Source: Bathynomus jamesi
Taxonomy: Eukaryota; Arthropoda; Malacostraca; Isopoda; Cirolanidae
Direction: 5' to 3'
DNA: 64,000 nt
NCBI GenBank assembly: GCA_023014485.1
Contig: JAJOZX010000995.1
Location: 1-64,000, forward strand
In this document: in pieces, positions 1 through 10,512 of the stretch
How the letters are laid out: each line of letters starts with the position of its first letter
Numbering within the stretch: position 1 is the stretch's first letter
Program-made: the position numbers and the translations under genes
The notes under the pieces: model-generated
Database searches by the model: none
Told to the model about the DNA's origin: nothing
Seen by the model: the letters and a program-made list of their open reading frames with translations, nothing else

Positions 1-165
1 AAGGACCATACACGTTCCGAATTTGCATGGAAATTTTGAAGGAACGTATTCCGTGTGTTAAAAGAGAATTGACCATACGTATTTCAAAACTAAGAAATTG
101 TACGCGTCCTTAAATCGCATGTGTCGTGTGAACTACTTGTGGCGCTGTTTGAAACTGCAGATTAA

Positions 166-2168
166 AATGCGACGTGGAGACTAGACGCACTGAACAACGA
201 CTTAACAGAAAGCTATTCTATTTATGTGATGAAAGTGCTTGGTCAAAGTGTGCGGTGGAAGGTTCCGTTTTAAATTTATCGACATATGTCTTATCCAAAT
301 CCGAAAAGGAAGTTCTTATTTAGGGCTGTCGTTTTGCCCTTAAACCCGATAAAAACATTGTTTTAGATTTTGTGTCTTCCGTAGTTAATTCCAGGGTGGA
401 TATTCCTGTGTTTAAATGGTTTGATTCTGAGCACAGTTTCTGGAACATTTCAACTCAATGGACTCTATTCCCAAAAGATTCCGGTTAGCTTTAGACAAGC
501 TCAGGAGAATGAAGCAATATTTGTCACTAAAGCGGACAAAAGTAACACTGTGGTTATTTGGACAAGTGTGATTATAAACAAAAAATGGAAGCGTTACTTA
601 GTGATGAATTCACCTACACCAAAGTGAGATCGTCCCCCCTAAAGGGTCTTTCTGCCGAATTCAACAAAACCATCAGGAACTTATTAAAAGATGTCCCGGC
701 GATTGATCCTAAAAGATTTTTACAGATTAACCCCAAACTCCCCCACATTTACGGCCTACCCAAAACCCATAAGATTAATATACCACTCCGTCCCATTATT
801 TCACACAGGGGTTCCTTTAGTTACACGTTATCTAAATTTCTTGCAGATAAGTTATCCCCATTAGTTGGTAAATTTTCAGGCTCGCACATCACTAATTCCT
901 GTGACTTTATTAACAAAGTTATGTCCTTAGATTTAAAACGGGGAAGAATGATCAGTTTTGACGTTGAGTCCTTGTTTACGAAAGTTCCCATTGATGATGT
1001 ACTTAGTTTTTTAGATAGAAAATTGCCAACATGTAACGTAGAACTAGGTATGCCCACATCTGTATTTTTAGAACTGATAAAACTGTGTCACCAATAATGC
1101 CTTCTCCTTCGGTGAAGAATTTTATTTGCAACGTTTTGGTATGGGAATGGGGTCCCCTTTATCCCAAATACTGAGTACATTATACATGGAATATTATGAG
1201 TCGGAATTGTTGCAAACAATATGTCCCAGGAATCTAATTTGGTTTCGTTATGTAGATGATATTTTCTCATTTTGGCCTGACCACTGGAACAACTTTGACA
1301 CTTTTTTCAGTCATTAAGTAATCTTGTTCCCTCTATTAAATTTAAATATGAATGGGAGAACGACAAACAATTACCTTTCTAGATGTTTTGGTCATTAACG
1401 AAAGCGGAAAGCCCAATTTCACGGTCTATAGAAAACCTACTCATTGTAATTCGTACAGTCATTATTTTTCATATCATGATGAAGGGGTTAAAAGCTCAAT
1501 TATTTCTTCCATGTTTCTAAGAACACTCAGGATTTGTAGCCCACATTTGCTGGACCCGGAAAATTCAAAGATTTGGAACATTTTTAAGGATTTAAAATAT
1601 CCCGAGTGTTTATCAGAAAGGCGTATTTTAAAGCCAGAAAATCTTTTTATGCCCCTCGGGAACCTTCAGTTAAAAAAAAACAATATGTGAGTTTGCCTTA
1701 CATTGCCGGCTTAGAAAGAGTAAAACCGTTGACGAAAGATTTTAAGTTTGCTTTGGCGTTCAAATATTCGTCTACCGTGAAAAGTAAATTGGTTAGGAAT
1801 AACGTTGCAAAAGAGGAACAAGCCTGTGTCTACAGCATTCCCTGTAAAAGTTGTGATTTAGTATACGTGGGAGAAACTGGAAGAAATATTGAAACCCGTA
1901 TTAAAGAACACAAATATGCCTTCAGAAGTTGTAATACTAATAATGCCATTTTTATCACGCCAGCCAAAATGATCATGCTATAGATTGGGAATCAAGGAAG
2001 GTACTTTATAAATGTAATAATTATGTCAAAAGAAAAATAATAGAATCTGTGTGTATAGAAAAAGTAGATAATTTTAATTTGTGCGAAGGTACTTATAAGT
2101 TAGACCCTTTAATGAGATTATTGGTCAAAAAATCCCTTACGGAGTCGTGGGAACGTGTTCGAACCTAA
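166..2168 (+). pseudogene. PLE polyprotein, RT + GIY-YIG endonuclease, frameshifted
   Basis: This is the reverse transcriptase and endonuclease of a Penelope-like element. In order: a basic N-terminal region (near 166-560), RT fingers with YGLPKTHK (near 750-770), SFDVESLFTKVP (955-990), GMGSPLS (1140-1160) and the catalytic YVDDIF (1250-1265). A connection domain with TFLDVLV and YRKPTH follows (1372-1443). The GIY-YIG nuclease has a CKSC zinc-binding pair and VYVGETGR (1843-1880). The C-terminus closes at a TAA at 2166-2168. Frame changes near 310, 560, 1095, 1317, 1600 and 1960 break it. The less damaged minus-strand copy at 37.8-40.7 kb supports the order. Confidence 0.85.
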
Positions 2169-2900
2169 GTGTGAATTTCTTAAAGGTCTATGGATTGGAT
2201 TGTTTCCTTACTCGCTTTTAGTAAATGTAATAATGGAAGTAATAAATGTGGAAATAAATATAAATGCAACAGATGTAATAATGAAGGTAATATTATAAAT
2301 TTAATAATTAGGGTAAAGGTAATAATAATAAATGTTAAAAAAATGTAAATGCAATAATAATAAATGTTAAAAAATGTAAATGCAATAATAAATGCAGTAA
2401 TTATGTCAAAATATTAGAATCTGTATGTATAGAACAAGAAGATAGTTTTAATTTGTGGGAATGTACTTATAAGCGGACCCTGTAATAAAATGCCCTTCCG
2501 GTGTCGGGAGAACGGTATCTAACCTAGGTGCAAATTTCTCAATGGTCTCTGGATTGTTTCCTAATCGGCTTTTTTCATTCGTTTTTCGGTTTATAAGTTC
2601 TGTATAATAAACAACAATGTTATAACCAATGTAATAATAAATTTATAATGTCTGTAATAAATAATTAATTAATTATGCAATATTAAATGTAATAGATTTA
2701 ATAATAAATGTAATAATTATGTAAAAAAAAATAATAATAATAGAATCTGTATGTTTAGAACAGGAAGATAGTTTTAAATTTGTGCGAATGTACTTAATGA
2801 AAATGCCCTTCCGGTGTCGGGAGAATGGGATCTAACCTAGGTGCGAATTTCTTAACGGTCGGTCCCTGGACTGTTTTTTCCCTCTTGTTTTGGTTCATTC
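2085..2900 (+). repeat. PLE 3' region: three diverged tandem units
   Basis: A block reading roughly TGTGCGAANGTACTTATAAG, then CCTTCCGGTGTCGGGAGAAC, then a CCTAGGTG motif and an ATTTCTTAA..GGTCT..GG segment occurs near 2085, 2455 and 2785. The blocks are separated by AATAATGTAA-rich spacers. The period is about 330-370 bp. The same blocks occur in reverse at 35.2-35.65 kb and 37.73-37.95 kb. Such terminal repetition is known for PLEs (pseudo-LTRs); the assignment here is inference. Confidence 0.65.
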
Positions 2901-2913
2901 GTGTTTCTGTATC

Positions 2914-2946
2914 CACCCGAGGAGGATGCCAGTGGGCGTCGAAACT
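2914..2946 (+). ncRNA. Hammerhead-ribozyme-like motif at PLE 3' end (degenerate)
   Basis: The sequence CCGAGGAG, then GATGCC-AGTG-GGCGTC (a six-pair stem with one G-U), then GAAAC matches the hammerhead layout CUGANGA-stem II-GAAA, except that the conserved U of CUGA is C. The minus copy at 35153-35183 has CCGAAGAG and GATGCC/GGCATC, so stem pairing is kept while one base changes. PLEs are known to carry hammerhead motifs. Whether this one cleaves is unknown and the core change argues against it. Confidence 0.45.
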
Positions 2947-3000
2947 GTTGTGGAAATAAACTCTGTCTATTAGAGTGGGTTTTATTTTCATAGTTAGTAC

Positions 3001-4100
3001 AATCTTCAAATATTTTTTGCTAGATCATCTTCACATCATAACTTTCCATATTATCATAAATACTTGAAATATTGAGGGTATATTAAAATGAGAAATAAGA
3101 ACTGCATGAAATGAGAAATAAAAAGTTATTGGACTAATGTATGGTGTCCAAGAAATCTTCTGGCAACTGTCTGACGGCGTGACCCGGCAAATATATACAC
3201 AGCGTGTCGCTGTTTTGGTGTGGCGGCGTGTGATAGATGAACGTGCTTAATACTGTACTTCCCTTTTATTATGTAAATGAAGTGAGCTATGTCTTTGTTT
3301 ATTAATTTTGAGTAGAATCTTGCTTTTCCTTATGGATTTCAAAAAAAGAAGAGATACAGGCTAGCGTGAGGCTACGGTAGATTACCTTTGGAAGAGTCTT
3401 AGGCCTAGGCTAGGCTAGATTGTTGAGCCTCCCCAAAGCATGGAGGAGCTTATTCATAAAAGATTTAGAAGTGAGTATCTGCACCCAGAGGTGCAAATAC
3501 CGCATTCGTTATTTGCATCCGAATATCACACCCCTGGGTGCAAATACTGTAATACATTCAGCCTAACAATCTTAAGGCCTCGTGAGGCTTCCCCTAAAAA
3601 GGCCGAGGCCGAGGCCTCGGCCTCGAGCCTTTGAAAAATGTATGTCCTCGGCCTCGTGGATTTCTGAAAGCCTCGGCCTCGAGGCCTGAGGCCAGGCCTC
3701 GTCCCCATGCCTGATGGCTACTGTACCTTTTTTTAGGTGGGCAGGGGGAGAAGGAGATCTGCCCTCTGCCACTAAGCGTTATTATTGAAACTATCATCAT
3801 TTTTGTAGTCTTAGCAGTGAGTAGTTATTATTATTACTTGTTTCAGTACGTGTCTTATTTTTATTTCTTTTTAGTCATAAGTTTTAGTTTTTTAAAATAT
3901 ATTATTGTTTGATTTATCTTATCATTTATTACCTTCAAGAATATTGTATTATTTTATGGGATTTATATCCTGCCAATAAAGCTTATCATTATCATATATG
4001 TACAAGTGCATATATACACGGGTATACCTTGCTCATCCTTGGTTTAGCTTCAGTCTGAATTGTTCATTCTGACGAGGGTCTTGTCACTTCACCTTAGACC
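3001..4100. other. No gene seen; AT-rich DNA with a GGCCTCGG-rich patch
   Basis: No convincing coding region. At 3570-3715 there is a cluster of GGCCTCGG/CCGAGGCC words in both orientations, like the iterated motifs of the hAT MITEs elsewhere here. Its right end reads as CAGGCATGGGG on the minus strand, but I could not find a matching left end or target duplication. The remainder is AT-rich without repeats I recognise. Confidence 0.4.
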
Positions 4101-4106
4101 TACAGT

Positions 4107-4262
4107 TTAAAATGGAATCCGAACCACGCCCCACAAGCAGCCCAGCGTCTTAACCACGAGGCTACCCAGAGTACTCATTTATCTACCAACCAATTTCTTT
4201 ATTGTGTGGAAGGGGGCCGATGGATTCGTAGTCAGTGACGCTAACCACTACACCACCGAGGC
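4107..4262 (-). mobile_element. tRNA-derived SINE, family 2 (fragment)
   Basis: Read on the minus strand it starts CGCCTCGGTGGTGTAGTGGT, then TAGCGTCACTGACTACGAAT, a tRNA-like pol III box A region. It continues with ACACAATAAAGAAATTGGTT and a second tRNA-like stretch GTAGCCTCGTGGTTAAGACG. The same order is seen at 20451-20725 on the plus strand, which also keeps a clear box B (GGTTCGATTCC). Two tRNA-like modules in tandem suggest a dimeric SINE. It abuts the LINE C fragment at 4262. Confidence 0.6.
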
Positions 4263-5418
4263 GTTGTCTATGTCTGTTAGCATGAAAATGAACAGGAGTG
4301 GGGCCAGTACTGTACCTTGTGGTACTGAGCTACGTACTTCCGATTCTGATGATGATATACCCAGAGCCGTGCGCGTTAACTGATAAATATACCGCCGCTA
4401 ACGCTAACTCTAATACAAATAAATTCTAGCGCCGCTAACGCTAGCAGTTTTTAAAATTAGCGGCGTTAACGCTAACGCTAATTTTGGCGCTAATTTTTAT
4501 GAAATGTATAGCTAAGTACTATTTTTTAATAATAATTATGCATTTGTATATATTTACATGTGTTCGCTATTTGTTATTATCTTTTATAGTATCAAATGGG
4601 AACAAAATTAGATCTTTAAAATGATTATTGGGTATACAAAAAAATTGCGTAACTTGATATTTATAATTAAACTTATTTATTGGAAAGACATTGTCCTCCT
4701 TTACTTACTCAGTTCAGGAAACTGTTTATTATTATACATTCTGCGTTCAGCATTATGCACAAAAAGCAACGTAATATAGAAAATACCATTCTAAGACTAT
4801 TAATTTTAATTTATATTAGCGGTTAGCGCCTAACATTGCCTAAAAATGTAGCGGCGCTATCTGTTCCGCTAACTATTTTGAAAAATAGCGCCGCTAATGG
4901 ATGCGCTAATAATTATAATTAACTAGCGCCGCTTGGCACAGCTCTGGATATATCTTGAATTTTGACGACCTGAGGTGGTTGTAGATCCATTTTCCCACTT
5001 TGCCTGTTATTCCCATATATTTCATTTTATGTGCTATTATACCGTGATCACATTTGTCGAAAGCTTTAGCAAAATCCGTGTATGTGAGATCGTAGTTGTC
5101 ATTGCCTTCCAGTGCATCTAGGATATTGTTGTAGTGTTCTATTAGTTGTGAACTTGTGATAGGCATGATCTACCTGATCGGAATCCGTGCTGATTTTCGT
5201 TGAATTTTTCCAGCGTCTCCAAGAAATCATAAATTTTCTCTCTAACTACTCTTTCAAATACTTTGGTGTGATGGGACGTCAATGACACTGGTCTATAGTT
5301 CTTTGTTTGAGATCTGTCCCCCTCCTTTATATATAGGGACAATGTTTGCTCTTTTCAAGATGCTCGGTATTTCCCGTGTCTAGGGATCTTCTCCATATCC
5401 AGTATAAAGGTGTAGCTG
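4262..5418 (-). pseudogene. LINE C copy 1: RT fragment split by a hAT MITE
   Basis: A degraded non-LTR reverse transcriptase piece. On the minus strand it encodes NYRPVSLTSHHTKVFERVVR, the QHGFRSGRSC block and YTDFAKAFDKCDHG, then continues past the MITE into the segment corresponding to the post-catalytic RT region. It is nearly the same as 36740-37310 in copy 2. The hAT MITE at 4362-4946 interrupts it; comparison with copy 2 shows the empty site GATATACCTTGAA, confirming the insertion. Truncated at both ends. CR1/Rex1-like affinity is judged from motif style only. Confidence 0.75.
4362..4946. mobile_element. hAT-type MITE inside LINE C copy 1
   Basis: Terminal inverted repeats CAGAGCCGTGCG and its near complement ending CACAGCTCTG, flanked by 8-bp duplications GATATACC (4354-4361) and GATATATC (4947-4954). 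The related LINE C copy at 36.83 kb carries the uninterrupted site, so the insertion is directly supported. The interior is non-coding and full of GCGCCGCTAACGCTAA-type words concentrated near both ends. Confidence 0.85.
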
Positions 5419-5461
5419 TGAAAAGAGACTAACGCACGGAACAGCAACGGGACCTAATATG

Positions 5462-5688
5462 CAGAGCTGGGCACTTGCGGTTTTTTTTGCGGTACTGCGG
5501 TACTACCGTGTTGGTCGGTACCGCGGAAAGTACCGCGGGAAATTTGAATGCGGTAGCGGTACTGCTGTACTTTCAGCGATCCTTTGCGGTACTGCGTTAT
5601 GCGGTACCGGTTTGGTAGTGCGGTAGTAGTACCGCAGTACCGCAGTACCGCAAAAAAACGCGCAAAAAAACGCAAGTGCCCAGCTCTG
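5462..5688. mobile_element. Short hAT-type MITE (GCGGTAC-rich)
   Basis: The 227-bp element begins CAGAGCTGGGCACTTGCG and ends with the matching CGCAAGTGCCCAGCTCTG. It is flanked by CTAATATG (5454-5461) and CTAGTATG (5689-5696), an 8-bp duplication with one mismatch. The interior is nearly all GCGGTAC/GTACCGC words. The shadow ORF across it is meaningless. Confidence 0.85.
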
Positions 5689-5798
5689 CTAGTATGTTTC
5701 ATGGACTGCTCTCGATTTTCCTACGAAATTGCATACAAGGGCAGTCGATCACCCTGATTTTGTTTCTGCAATCGGTTTTCTTGAGAAACCTGACCTGA

Positions 5799-5827
5799 CC
5801 TAACCTAACCTAACCTAACCTAACCTA
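5799..5827 (+). repeat. (CCTAA)n arthropod telomere-type run
   Basis: About five tandem CCTAA units preceded by the variant CCTGA. TTAGG is the common arthropod telomere repeat. Here it sits interstitially in a fold-back loop, so it is not a chromosome end. Confidence 0.7.
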
Positions 5828-6374
5828 ATCGATGCGGAACAGATCGCGACCAACTTGACTCGTACCTTTGTGAATTTGTATGGCGTAAGCGCCACACCAG
5901 CTCGGATTTATTCAAAAAGATGTTGGAGTGTATTGCGTCGTTTCAGTAAATAAATTTATTCAATATCCAATAACATTTTTCTTTATCATTTCTCAAGAAA
6001 ACCGATTGCAGAAACAAAATCAGGGTCATCGACTGCCCTTGTTTGCAATTTCGTAGGAAAATCGAGAGCAGTCCATGAAACATACTAGTCCCTAGCAACG
6101 AGGTTAACGAGGTAATATATATATATATATATTAATTATTTTTTTTTTTTTTTTTGTTTCAAAGTATGACCGCTCATGGCCACCAAAAGAAAGGTGGATA
6201 GCAGAGCGAACACAGGACGAAGACTATGAACAGCTAACGGAAATGAACAATAGACGGGGAGGAGGGGAAAAAAAAAAAACATACAGTCAACCGGTAAAGA
6301 AGTCGGGAGCGAAGAGGAAGGAGAACAACCCGGTTACCGAAAAGTAGGGACCTTCAGATAGAATAGCGCCAAGC

Positions 6375-9300
6375 CTATCACAAGGCCCGACGCTCTCCAA
6401 AAAGGGAAAATACTCTGCGCGCAGCGCAGAGTAAAGCGGACACTCCACCAGCAGGTGGGCAACTGTGAAAGATGTTACAATTGGGACATCGGGGCACCCG
6501 ATCCCCGGCCATCAAATAGCCATGGGTCAGGTGGGTGTGGCCAATACGGAGGCGGGCCAAGCCACCTCCTTATGGCGCGACCGATGGAAGGAAGAGGCCC
6601 AACATCCCAATTTGGGTTTAATCTTGCAGAGTTTGTTATTGTAGCGCCATCCCAGCGACTCTGGCGCAAAAGGAAGCCAGGGATATAATCGGAAAAGGGG
6701 AGGGACACGGGTGAAACCTGTAGTCGGCACGCGGAACGGGCAGCTCGATCGGCAGCCTCATTTCCAGCCACGTTAACATGTGCAGGACCCAGCAAAATAC
6801 CACCTCCTTGCCACCAAAGCGACAAGGATATGGCACAGTAGCTGGATTCGTCGGACCAGTGGGTGGACAGGGTCAAAACACTCCAGGCCATCCAGGGCAC
6901 TGCGGGAATCCGAATAGATGACAAACGACCCATCCGGATGCTCCCGCACCACCTCCAGAGCGCTCAGAATGGCATAGAGCTCCGCCGTGAAAACGGAAGC
7001 CTCATCAGGGAGACGGGTACATCGGGGAGCAAGGGCAACGACTGGGGAACAGCCGCGGCCCCAACGCCCCCCGACGACCTCGAGCCATCTGTGAAGACCG
7101 CAACACATGCAGAGTGACACGCTGCATGCTGAAGGAACAGAGACCGAAGCAAGGCAGAGTCAGAATCGGCCCTGCGAACGGGGCGCAACGCCCTACAGCA
7201 CGCAACAGGGGTGCTCTCCCAAGGTGCAACACCCTGAAAGAGACCGGTATAACGGATGGAGGAGGAGTGCCCATACCATCGAGGAGGGAGGTCACCGTGT
7301 CGGTGAAATACCAACCCCCATCCCGGCAGAACGCCCTCTCAACCACCTGGAACAGAGGAGAGGTGGGAAGACGGAGGATCCGGAGATAGTGCTTAGCAAT
7401 GAGGAACGACCTCCGATCCTCCAAGGGAGGGATGTCGCACTCAACCTGCAGACTATCAACCGGAGAGGAGCGGAAGGCGCCAGATGACATGCGCAGTCCT
7501 CTAGAGAGGACCGGATCCAGTATCCGAAGGGCCGTGCGGGAGGCGGAGCCATACACCACACTCCCATAGTCTAATTTTGACTGTACCAGGGACACGTACA
7601 AACGGAGGAGTGTCCGCCTATCCGCGCCCCATGTAGTATGCGACAGATGTCCCCAAATCCAGGGTACGTCTCGCGACTCGCGCAGCCGGCGAAGGTGGGG
7701 AACCCAGCTCAAACGGCTGTCGAAAACCATACCCAAGAAGCGTACTGATGGAACGAGGGCCAGAGGCTGACCCCCGAGTGTAAGGTTAAAGGCCGGGATG
7801 GCGCCGGATCCCCGTCTCCTCGACGGAAGGAAGGCCACACACGAAGTCTTCGGGGAAGACAGCGTAAGGCCCACCGACGACGCCCAGCGTTCAACCCGAT
7901 TGACCGCGAGTTGGACTTGCCTCTCCACGAGGGGGGGACTCGTCCCCGCGGCATAGACAGCCAGATCATCTGCGTAGATGGAACAGCGCACCGAGGGCGG
8001 AAGGGCTCCCGGTAGCGCAGACATACCAGATTGAAGCAGGAGACGCTCAAACACACCCCTGGGGCACCCCCTCCTCCTGAACATACAGGTCAGATAGGGC
8101 CGCCCCATTACGGACGCGGAAAGTGCGACGGCAGAGGAAGTTACGAAGAAACGTGGGCAAAAAGCCCACAAAACCAAGAGACTTCAAACGGTCCATGACA
8201 ACTCCCCGACGGGTCGTGTCATAGGCCTTTTGGACGTCGAAAAAGACGGCCAGAACAAGATTCCGGCGGGAAAATGCCTCCCGTACATCATGGCCAAGGA
8301 GGAGAAGGGGGTCCAGAGTACCCCGAAATCGACGAAAGCCATACTGGGTCGGGGGGTATAACCCAAGCGACTCCAGTGTAAAGGAAAGTCGGACGGCCAC
8401 CATCTTTTCAAGGAGCTTGCATAAGCAGCTCGTCAAGGCAATAGGCCGATAGCCCGCCACCTCCGCCGGATCCTTCCCCGGCTTAGGTATCGGGACCACA
8501 ATCGCCTCCCTCCAACGGGAAGGGAACGACCCCTCAACCCACACCCGGTTGAAAAGATCCAGCAAGAAGTGCAGGGCCATCGGGTGCAGATTCCAAATAA
8601 AGTCATACGGAATGTCATCAGGGCCAGGGGCGGAAGAACGACGGGTTGCCAAGGCAGCCCGAAGTTCCCGCATCGTAAAGAGACGGTTATAGGGCTCGTT
8701 CCCAGGGGCGGGAACGTGACCTCCGATAAAGGACGATCCGCAGCTGAAGGCGAACGGGAAACCGCAGCAAAAGCACCGGCCAGCCGATCGGCCACAGCAG
8801 CAGGATCCGAAAGGAAGCCGTCCCCGTCCCGAAGGACAGGGCGACTAGCAGGGACCGGCTTCCCCTCGATACTACGTACCTTCCGCCACACAGCAGCAGA
8901 AGGGGTAGATGAGGAAATGCCGGACACAAAAGCACGCCAAGAGGCCCGACGGGCCAACTTGAGAGTCCGGCGGGCGAAAGCCTTCGCCCGCCGCATCTCA
9001 ATCAAGTGGTCCGCGCGCCGGGTGCGGTGGAAGCGGCGCGTTGCCCTCTTCCTCTCGCACACCGCCTGGTGACATGCTGGAGTCCACCACGGGACGCTAC
9101 GCGTCCGCGGGTTACCGGAAGATCGAGGAATACAGTCCTCCGCGACGCCATCACCACCCGCTCGAAGAACTCCAAGCTCTCATCCACAGAGCCAAAGCTC
9201 AATACCGAACGGACAATGACGGAACGAGCTCTGAAAGATGGCCAGTCAGCCCGCGCAAGGCACCACCTCGGTCGAGACGAGACGCCCGGCTGCGGTCCGA

Positions 9301-10489
9301 CCGGCTCAAGACAGACTGGGTAATGATCACTGCCATAAGAGTCCCCCAACACCTTCCACGAAAAATCGAGTAAGGCATCGAGGGACACCAAGGAGAGATC
9401 AATACAGGTAATGAACCCGTGGGTTCGTGGAAGTAGTAGGTTCACCGGAATTGAGGCACGCAAGGAAAGTTCCTCCATTAAGGAGAGCAACATACCAGCA
9501 ACATTAGTCGACCGGACATCTCCCCAAGCCGGGTCGCGACTGTTAAAGTCCCCGAGGAGGAGAAACGGTCGAGGCAGTTGCAACACCAACTCGCGAACCG
9601 CGTCGCGAGAAGGAGGGTCATGAGGAGGAATATAAATCGAGCAGGCAGTGTACTGGCGATCTAAAAAGCCGCACAGCCACAGCCTGCAAGGAAGTGCGAA
9701 GAGGCACACCTCGCGATGGTAACGAATGATGCACATAAATCGCCGCACCCCGCCGGCGTGTGCTCATCCGGGGTGCAAGGGAAACCAACATAGCCAGAGA
9801 GACGAGGGAGTCCCCGCGCAGCCAGGATAGTCTCCTGGAGACAAACACAGGAAGGCCGCTCGCTCTCCAGCAGGGAGGCAAGGTTCTCCCAGTTAGCTAA
9901 AAGCCCCCTACAGTTCCAATGCAAAATGGAACTGTAAGGGGAAGTGGCATTATAAGAGGCAGAGAAAACAGAAATAGCCACGGACCAAGCTGAGCAGCAA
10001 ACTCAACGGTCCGTAACCAGGGACGGAATCGGCTTCCCCGACTCACCCCGAACGGGGGGGTAGGGGCCACCGACCCCGCAGCTGCTTCACCCGTAGTAGA
10101 ACGAGAGGTGGAGAGTGGAACAGGGAGTTCAGAGGGGGGCTCCCCTGGGGGGGAGAGACGACGAGACGGGCCCAGCCGAAACCCCCGACTCCCCACCAGA
10201 GGGGGGCCGGGGAGAACCAGATGTTCGAGGGCTCGTCAAACCAGACAAGCACTGACGGGGGGGGGGAGGAAAGGTCCACCACAGGTGGGAGAGGTAGATC
10301 CAGGAGAGAGACCCGACCACTCTCAGCAGGAGCCGAAGGGAAAGAGACTCCATGAAGAAGGGCCAGGCTCCTCTCGACCGGGTCCACCATGGGAACAGAG
10401 TCAGTAATCGAGGGTGTCATGGGGCGGTGTACCTCAACCGACACCCAGACACTGGTCGGGTAGGGCGGGTCGTACTCAGGTGACAACAT
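6375..10489 (-). pseudogene. LINE A ORF2: APE endonuclease, RT and RNase H, frameshifted
   Basis: Reads from an ATG at 10489 through a proline-rich leader. The APE-type endonuclease follows (HWNCRGLLANWENL near 9920, LLGDFNSRDPAWG near 9570, SDHYPVC near 9330). The RT comes next (SSAPGPDDIPYDF near 8625, GYRPIALTS near 8440, FFDVQKAYD near 8230, VPQGCV near 8050, YADDL near 7970). The RNase H domain has VFTDGS (near 7100), TAELYAIL (near 6980) and YSDSRSAL (near 6910). A tail of Trp/Pro-rich sequence follows. Frame changes near 9990, 9735, 9000, 8680, 8050, 7120 and 6780 disable it. Catalytic motifs remain legible. Confidence 0.8.
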
Positions 10490-10512
10490 GAATCTGAAGG
10501 AAATCCTACCAT

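Larger units (their letters stand above)
1..2990 (+). mobile_element. Penelope-like element, copy 1 (5' end cut by window edge)
   Basis: This is a retroelement encoding an RT joined to a GIY-YIG endonuclease, the hallmark of Penelope-like elements. The copy runs from the window edge through a broken coding region to an AT-rich 3' region of diverged repeats and a hammerhead-like motif, ending in GTCTATTAGAGTGGGTTTTA near 2985. The same sequence recurs in reverse at 34.27-40.6 kb, and an N-terminal scrap lies at 43.0-43.4 kb, so it is a multicopy family. Several frameshifts make it inactive. The 3' boundary is set by comparison with the reverse copy. Confidence 0.85.
5440..6095. repeat. Fold-back element with CCTAA repeats in the loop
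   Basis: Arms at about 5690-5795 and 5990-6095 are inverted copies, sharing for instance TTTCATGGACTGCTCTCGAT and TTTGTTTCTGCAATCGG. The left arm is extended by 5440-5461 across the hAT MITE. The loop of about 190 bp carries a CCTAA array and unique sequence. No transposase is visible, so it would need help in trans. Confidence 0.7.

Noticed and set aside
3560..3720. Another hAT MITE made of GGCCTCGG words
   Set aside because: A CAGGCATGGGG-like right end is visible, but no left end or 8-bp duplication could be found.
5799..5827. True telomere
   Set aside because: Only about five units, inside a fold-back loop with sequence on both sides.
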